Assembly: GCF_019278465.1 (NCBI RefSeq) | Contig: NZ_CP058983.1 | Coordinates: 806,001 to 870,000 of the forward strand | From: Tenacibaculum sp. AHE14PA | GTDB lineage: Bacteria > Bacteroidota > Bacteroidia > Flavobacteriales > Flavobacteriaceae | Reading direction: 5' to 3' | DNA length: 64,000 nucleotides | Program-made: the position numbers and the translations under genes | The notes under the pieces: model-generated | What the model was told of the DNA's origin: nothing | What the model saw: only the letters and a program-made list of their open reading frames with translations | Database searches by the model: none | In this document: piece after piece, positions 59,493 to 64,000 of the stretch | Layout: each line of letters opens with the position of its first letter | How positions within the stretch are numbered: position 1 is the first letter of the stretch

Positions 59493-61124
59493 CTATAAGT
59501 CGATTTCTTTTAACGCTTTTATATTATTACGTTCTAAAAAAGCATCAATAGTTTCGAAATGCTCAATAACACGTTGATCTTTAAATTCGAATACTTTTTC
59601 TGATAAACCTTGCAGGAAATCACGATCGTGAGATACTAAAATTAAGGTTCCGTCGAAATGCAATAACGCTTCTTTTATCACATCTTTAGATCGTAAATCT
59701 AAGTGATTGGTAGGCTCATCTAAAATTAACACATTTACAGGTTCTAGCAATAATTTAACCATTGCCAAACGTGTTTTCTCTCCTCCAGAAAGCACTTTTA
59801 CTTTCTTTTCAATATCATCACCAGCAAACATAAAACGACCTAAAATATTTTTTATTTGCGTTCGCACGTCACCTTCTGCAACCTCATCTACCGTTTGAAA
59901 AACTGTTAATTCAGGATCTAATAATGATGCCTGATTCTGTGCAAAATAGCCAACCTTAGCATTATGTCCTAATCCACATTCACCATCAAAATCTATTTCT
60001 CCCATAATTGCTTTAATCATGGTTGATTTCCCTTCACCGTTTCGTCCAACAAACGACACTTTTTCACCACGAGAAATTGAAAAAATAGCCTCTTCAAAAA
60101 CGGTTAAATCACCGTATTTTTTGGTTAAGTTTTCTACTTTTACAGGATAATCTCCCGAACGTGGCGATGGCGGAAAACGTAGTTTTAACGAAGTGGTATC
60201 TACTTCATCAATTTCTATTGGAACAATTTTTTCTAACATACGTACTCGCGATGCAACTTGATTGGTTTTAGAATACGTTCCTTTAAAACGCTCTATAAAG
60301 CCTTTAATATCATCAATTGTTTTTTGTTGTTCTTGATACGCTTTTATTTGGTGCGAACGACGTTCTTTTCTAAGCTCTAAATAATGTGAGTAATTAGCTT
60401 TATAATCGTGAATCGTTCCCATGGTAACCTCAATAGTTCGGTTGGTTATATTATCGATAAATGCTTTATCGTGCGAAATTACCACTACTGCTTTGGCTTT
60501 GTTTAATAAGAAATTTTCTAACCAAATCACAGATTCGATATCTACATGATTCGTAGGTTCATCGAGTAAAATTAAATCGGGTTTTTGTAATAAAATTTTA
60601 GCCAATTCGATACGCATACGCCAACCTCCACTAAATTCGCTTGTTAAACGGTCAAAATCTTCTTGTTTAAATCCTAATCCTTTCAGCGCCTTTTCTACCT
60701 CAGCTTCGTAATTTACCTCTTCTAACGCATAATAACTTTCGCCTAAATCGGTAACACGCTCAATAATTTTCATGTATTCTTCCGATTCGTAATCGGTACG
60801 TGTTTCTAACTGCTTATTTAATGATTCCATTTCAGCTTTCATCTTAAAAACAGCATCAAAAGCTTTAGAAGCTTCTTCACGAACCGTACAATTATCTTCC
60901 ATTAATAAATGCTGTGGCAAGTATGCAACTACTGTATCTTTCGGGCTCCTAACTCCGCCTTTACTAGCTTTAGAAACTCCTGCCATAATTTTCATCATAG
61001 TTGATTTTCCAGCACCGTTTTTACCCATTAAAGCAATTTTATCATTTTCGTTTATAACAAACGAAACATCTTTGAATAAGGTTTTTCCACTAAACTCAAC
61101 CGTTAATTGATCTACAGTAATCAT
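59493..61124 (-). CDS. ABC-F family ATPase
   Basis: A 543-aa soluble protein with two ABC domains and no membrane region. Domain 1 has Walker A GKNGAGKST (about 34-42), signature SEFSGGWRMRIELA and LLDEPTNHVD. A linker of charged helices (about 240-300) follows, then domain 2 with GRNGEGKST, VLSGGEKTRLAMV and LDEPTNHLD. ABC-F proteins act on the ribosome: some relieve stalled translation, others protect against antibiotics. The 543-aa length and short C-terminus resemble housekeeping types (YbiT/Uup-like); no particular role can be fixed. Confidence 0.93.
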   Translation of the reverse strand: MITVDQLTVEFSGKTLFKDVSFVINENDKIALMGKNGAGKSTMMKIMAGVSKASKGGVRSPKDTVVAYLPQHLLMEDNCTVREEASKAFDAVFKMKAEMESLNKQLETRTDYESEEYMKIIERVTDLGESYYALEEVNYEAEVEKALKGLGFKQEDFDRLTSEFSGGWRMRIELAKILLQKPDLILLDEPTNHVDIESVIWLENFLLNKAKAVVVISHDKAFIDNITNRTIEVTMGTIHDYKANYSHYLELRKERRSHQIKAYQEQQKTIDDIKGFIERFKGTYSKTNQVASRVRMLEKIVPIEIDEVDTTSLKLRFPPSPRSGDYPVKVENLTKKYGDLTVFEEAIFSISRGEKVSFVGRNGEGKSTMIKAIMGEIDFDGECGLGHNAKVGYFAQNQASLLDPELTVFQTVDEVAEGDVRTQIKNILGRFMFAGDDIEKKVKVLSGGEKTRLAMVKLLLEPVNVLILDEPTNHLDLRSKDVIKEALLHFDGTLILVSHDRDFLQGLSEKVFEFKDQRVIEHFETIDAFLERNNIKALKEIDL

Positions 61125-61317
61125 GCGTATGTATTTTGAATCGCGAAATTAGCAAAAACTGTGCATAACTTATTAAAAACTTTAAGGAATGCTATTTCTT
61201 CATTTCGCTATATTTACAAGAAAAAATTACTAATACATTATACGGCCCTTATTTTATAATCGGGAAGAATTGAATGAGTTTTTGGATATAACGAGTTGGA
61301 AATAATTAAAAAAATAG

Positions 61318-62346
61318 ATGAATAAAATAATAAACATTCAGAAAAATTTAATAATATTCGGAATACCAATGTTGATTTTTGGGTTGATGGCTTTCATTGC
61401 CAAAACTTCGTTGTTTCAAATGAACACTAATAGTTTATCTGCTGGAATTACATTTGATCTTTTATTCACTGCTCCCTTTATTTACTTCTTATTAATTAAA
61501 AAAACCAGCATTCCAAAAACTACTATTATTCCATTTTTATTTCTAGGGTTAATCATTTGCTCAATAATACTTCCACAAGAAAATCAGCAGTATTTAAACA
61601 TATTTAAAACTTGGGTTCTACCACTTGTCGAATTATCAGTTTTATCATATGTGATTTATAATATTAGAAAAGGAATAAAATTTTATAAACAAAAAAAGGG
61701 TGTTTCTTTTGATTTTTTTACTACTCTAAAGAATACGTGTTATGAAATACTGCCCAAAAATGTTGTAATTCTTGTCGTAACAGAAATTGCTATTTTTTAT
61801 TATGGTTTTATTTATTGGAAAAAAAGAGTTTTAAAAGAAAATGAATTCTCATATTATAAGGATAGCGGAACAATAACTTTACTAATTGCAATTATATTTA
61901 TCGTTACAATCGAAACAGTTGTTTTACACATTTTACTTACAAAATGGAGTAGTTTTGCCGCTTGGGTTTTCACTTTTTTTAGCGTTTATTTTGGAATTCA
62001 AGTTTTTGGCCTTTTAAAGTCAATACTTAAAAGACCTATATCAATCGAAAATGATATGCTATTTCTTCGGTATGGAATTATGTCGGAAACAACTATTGAT
62101 CTAAAAAATATTGACATAGTAGAAATTTCATCGAAAGATATAGAGGTAAATAAAGAAACTAAAAAATTATCATTTTTAGGAGAATTGGAAGGTCATAATA
62201 TTATAATCCGTTTGAAAAAAGAAAATGAATTAATTGGACTTTATGGGGTAAAAAGAAAATACAAGAATTTAGCATTATTTGTTGACAACAAAATTGAATT
62301 CAAAAACCGAATAAATAACGCCATACAACATATAATTCATTCCTAG
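61318..62346 (+). CDS. Membrane protein of unknown function
   Basis: A 342-aa protein with about six hydrophobic segments (near 12-30, 40-58, 68-86, 95-112, 155-170, 185-235). A C-terminal cytoplasmic-looking domain from about 240 (ISIENDMLFLRYGIMSETTIDLKNIDIVEISSKDI) follows, whose strand pattern resembles a bacterial PH-like domain. I do not recognise a family. It has a divergent upstream neighbour (ABC-F) and no promoter that I can point to. Confidence 0.65.
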   Translation: MNKIINIQKNLIIFGIPMLIFGLMAFIAKTSLFQMNTNSLSAGITFDLLFTAPFIYFLLIKKTSIPKTTIIPFLFLGLIICSIILPQENQQYLNIFKTWVLPLVELSVLSYVIYNIRKGIKFYKQKKGVSFDFFTTLKNTCYEILPKNVVILVVTEIAIFYYGFIYWKKRVLKENEFSYYKDSGTITLLIAIIFIVTIETVVLHILLTKWSSFAAWVFTFFSVYFGIQVFGLLKSILKRPISIENDMLFLRYGIMSETTIDLKNIDIVEISSKDIEVNKETKKLSFLGELEGHNIIIRLKKENELIGLYGVKRKYKNLALFVDNKIEFKNRINNAIQHIIHS

Positions 62347-62484
62347 TGCAACTTCACACACTAAATCCATACTTACCTGGGGATTAACCATCCAGTTTAT
62401 ATTTACTAAATTAGCTCTTTAAAACTCACAATTTATCCACCATAAACTCTTTATAAAAATTTTTGGACCTAATAACCTAACTTA

Positions 62485-63054
62485 ATGAAAAAAAAATTAT
62501 TTCTAATATTACTAAGCATAAGCGTTTTTACAGTAGCCCAAAACAAGACTGAAAGTGAAAAAGATATAATCAAACTATCTAAAATAAAACGACATAGCAT
62601 TAGCCTAGATATAATTGCCGGACTAGTCTTTCCTGCTTTTAATCCAAGGTATGAGTACGCTTTAAATAAGTACAGTGCTATTGGTGCAGATCTAAATATT
62701 AATTTTGATAATGAAAATGGATCAGATCTCTTAGAGGTGTTTTCTTTCTCTCCTTATTATAGACAGTACTTTTTTTCAAAAGAAGATTATGGTGCTAAAG
62801 GTTTCTATGGTGAAGGCTTTTTAAAATTCTACACCTATAAAGACGATATAAATTCCTTTTTTGGAGGCTCAACAAATACTGAATCTTATTTTGAAACAGC
62901 GGTAGGTGTAGGTATTGGCTGGAAATGGATAAGTGACTCTGGATTCTTGATCGATATAAATGGTGGAATAGGTCGTAATCTTGGTTTCTCTAGTGCTCCT
63001 GAACAACGAGGTCTTACAGGCAAATTTGGGATAAATTTTGGATGGCAATTATGA
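62485..63054 (+). CDS. Small outer-membrane beta-barrel-like protein
   Basis: A 189-aa secreted protein (signal MKKKLFLILLSISVFTVAQ) made of alternating short strands: HSISLDIIAGLVFPAFNPRYEYALNKYSAIGADLNINF, FYGEGFLKFY, SYFETAVGVGIGWKWI and FLIDINGGIGRNLGF. It closes with KFGINFGWQL, a typical outer-membrane C-terminus. That is the pattern of an eight-stranded barrel (DUF3575-like). Its stop codon overlaps the ATG of the next gene (ATGA), so the two are coupled. Confidence 0.78.
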   Translation: MKKKLFLILLSISVFTVAQNKTESEKDIIKLSKIKRHSISLDIIAGLVFPAFNPRYEYALNKYSAIGADLNINFDNENGSDLLEVFSFSPYYRQYFFSKEDYGAKGFYGEGFLKFYTYKDDINSFFGGSTNTESYFETAVGVGIGWKWISDSGFLIDINGGIGRNLGFSSAPEQRGLTGKFGINFGWQL

Positions 63055-63539
63055 AAAAATTGCAATGGAGCAAAGACTTCTTTGATACCTCAACCAAATT
63101 AACAGAAGCTAATAAAAATATAGCCGTTTTAAATGCTGAATGGTTTTCTGACACTGCGAACTTAGAACTGAATGACGAAAAATTTAAGTTTGAAAAACAG
63201 GGGGTTTTCAGTAGTGATTTTTTGATTAAAAATACTACAGAAAAAAAAGTAATAGGAAGTATTAAATACCATTCATTTAAAACTAGAGCAACCGTAAAAA
63301 TTGAAGATAAAGAATTTATTTGGACTCAAAAAGATTTTTGGGGTAGTCAATGGATTTTAACTGATAATAACCAAACAATAGCTACTTATAAAAGTGATTA
63401 CTTTTCTGGCGGAAAAATTGAAACAACAAGTGATGATTATTTATTAATTTCAACAGGCTTATTTATCACAAATTATTATTTAAAAATGATGCTTGCTTTT
63501 TTTATGATTATAATGATTCCTATTTTTATAAATCGATAA
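63051..63539 (+). CDS. Small protein with C-terminal membrane segment, unknown function
   Basis: A 162-aa protein starting MKKLQWSKDFFDTSTKLTEA, with a strand-rich soluble part (IKYHSFKTRATVKIEDKEFI, QWILTDNNQTIATYKSDYFS) and one C-terminal hydrophobic segment (LKMMLAFFMIIMIPIFI) that would anchor it. The beta pattern recalls tubby-like/LURP domains, but this is only a resemblance. The start at 63051 makes an ATGA overlap with the barrel gene; an in-frame ATG at 63042 is less likely. Confidence 0.65.
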   Translation: MKKLQWSKDFFDTSTKLTEANKNIAVLNAEWFSDTANLELNDEKFKFEKQGVFSSDFLIKNTTEKKVIGSIKYHSFKTRATVKIEDKEFIWTQKDFWGSQWILTDNNQTIATYKSDYFSGGKIETTSDDYLLISTGLFITNYYLKMMLAFFMIIMIPIFINR

Positions 63540-63576
63540 TACAACTCATAAACAACAACTTAACTTCTTGTTTCAT

Positions 63577-63611
63577 AAAAAAAAGAGATATCGCTAAATA
63601 TCTCTTTTTTT
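63577..63611. terminator. Terminator between convergent genes
   Basis: AAAAAAGAGATAT, a short loop and ATATCTCTTTTTTTG form a stem with a long T tract, 37 nt after the preceding stop codon. Confidence 0.8.
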
Positions 63612-63730
63612 GTTTTTATAAAATTATAAAGTTTGCTAATCAAGTTCACTTTCGCAAACCGCCATTATTAGTTACTCTTTTAATTTTCATATTTAATTTG
63701 TGACTTAGATAAAATCTAACTCGCTTACGT

Positions 63731-64000
63731 TTATAATTGCTGCATCGCTTCACCAATTACGGTTTCACCTTCTATAATCTCGAAAACCCTATTATTTGGT
63801 GCGTCATCATTTAAAGCTAATACCAGAGTTTCGGCAACATCTGCTCTACTAATCTCTCCTTGCTTATGTAGCTTTTCTTTTAACATTATTTTTCCTTTCC
63901 CATCACCATTCGTTAATGCTCCGGGTCTTACAATTGCAAAATTCAACCCACTTTTAATAAGATGGTCATCTGCCTTTTGCTTCGCTTTCATATACGCTTG
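63731..64000 (-). CDS. NAD(P)-binding SDR-type protein (5' end beyond window)
   Basis: The C-terminal 90 codons of an atypical SDR/NmrA-like NAD(P)-binding protein: AYMKAKQKADDHLIKSGLNF, the FAIVRPGALTNGDG motif, and ISRADVAETLVLAL. The conserved AYxxAKxxAD pattern continues to the window edge with no stop, so the start and the cofactor loop lie outside. Internal ATGs are not the true start. Such proteins are usually annotated as NAD-dependent epimerase/dehydratase-like reductases of unknown substrate. Confidence 0.8.
   Translation of the reverse strand, partial: QAYMKAKQKADDHLIKSGLNFAIVRPGALTNGDGKGKIMLKEKLHKQGEISRADVAETLVLALNDDAPNNRVFEIIEGETVIGEAMQQL

Noticed and set aside
61190-61310. Possible gene remnant upstream of the membrane protein gene (short frame with REELNEFLDITSWK)
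   Set aside because: Only about 14 codons look protein-like; I cannot name a family, and AT-rich DNA gives such frames by chance.
1-64000. tRNA, rRNA, riboswitch or prophage genes
   Set aside because: I looked for cloverleaf-like segments, long structured leaders (for example before gcvP) and phage or transposase proteins, and saw none.

Overview
The window is chromosomal DNA of a flavobacterium (Bacteroidota, Flavobacteriaceae; a marine Tenacibaculum/Polaribacter-type organism is my inference). The basis is the low GC content, the near absence of Shine-Dalgarno sequences, many Bacteroidota -7 promoter boxes (TAnnTTTG), lipoproteins with SC lipoboxes, and family-typical genes such as a SerB-SerA fusion, a TetM-like GTPase, tandem DUF368 proteins and TamB. 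No tRNA, rRNA, CRISPR array, insertion sequence or prophage was seen. Both window edges cut genes: a Nudix hydrolase on the left and an NAD(P)-binding SDR on the right. Region 1 (1-7.1 kb) is housekeeping: Nudix/pyrE divergent pair, SRPBCC protein, birA, then a + strand run rsfS-ftsH-LUD protein-cdsA-acyl-CoA-binding protein-YceI lipoprotein ending at a strong terminator. Region 2 (7.1-14.8 kb) holds a lipoprotein alpha/beta hydrolase, a POT peptide transporter, and a four-gene export operon tetR-ABC-HlyD-TolC. A 21-bp palindrome overlaps the tetR -7 box, and the ABC protein has a strikingly degenerate nucleotide-binding domain. Region 3 (14.8-25.6 kb, - strand) is a kynurenine catabolic operon: kynureninase, kynurenine 3-monooxygenase, 3-hydroxyanthranilate dioxygenase, ACMS decarboxylase, 2-aminomuconate semialdehyde dehydrogenase and 2-aminomuconate deaminase. 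Together they would take L-kynurenine to 4-oxalocrotonate. DUF1697, GIY-YIG nuclease, cupin lipoprotein, divergent SDR, a small unknown and a 7-TM protein genes are interspersed. Every sizeable gap in this operon is filled with palindromic intergenic repeats of several families, some nested in one another. Region 4 (25.7-34.7 kb) has the SerB-SerA fusion, a UbiA-like membrane protein, gcvP, a small unknown, a methyltransferase and a GltB-like FMN protein. Region 5 (34.8-48.5 kb) has rpmE2, a glutaminyl cyclase lipoprotein, a beta-helix-like lipoprotein, an amidohydrolase, an SDR, a SprT-like protein, a mannose-1-phosphate guanylyltransferase, a TetM-like ribosomal protection GTPase, lpxK, a Nif3-like protein, a zinc-ribbon protein without its cysteines, and a RimK/aspartoacylase pair. 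Region 6 (48.8-59.1 kb) is a - strand envelope operon tamB-DUF368-DUF368-aroE-DUF349, divergent from tsaD. Region 7 (59.1-64 kb) holds repeats, an ABC-F ATPase, an unknown membrane protein, a small outer-membrane protein with an overlapping partner, and the SDR fragment.
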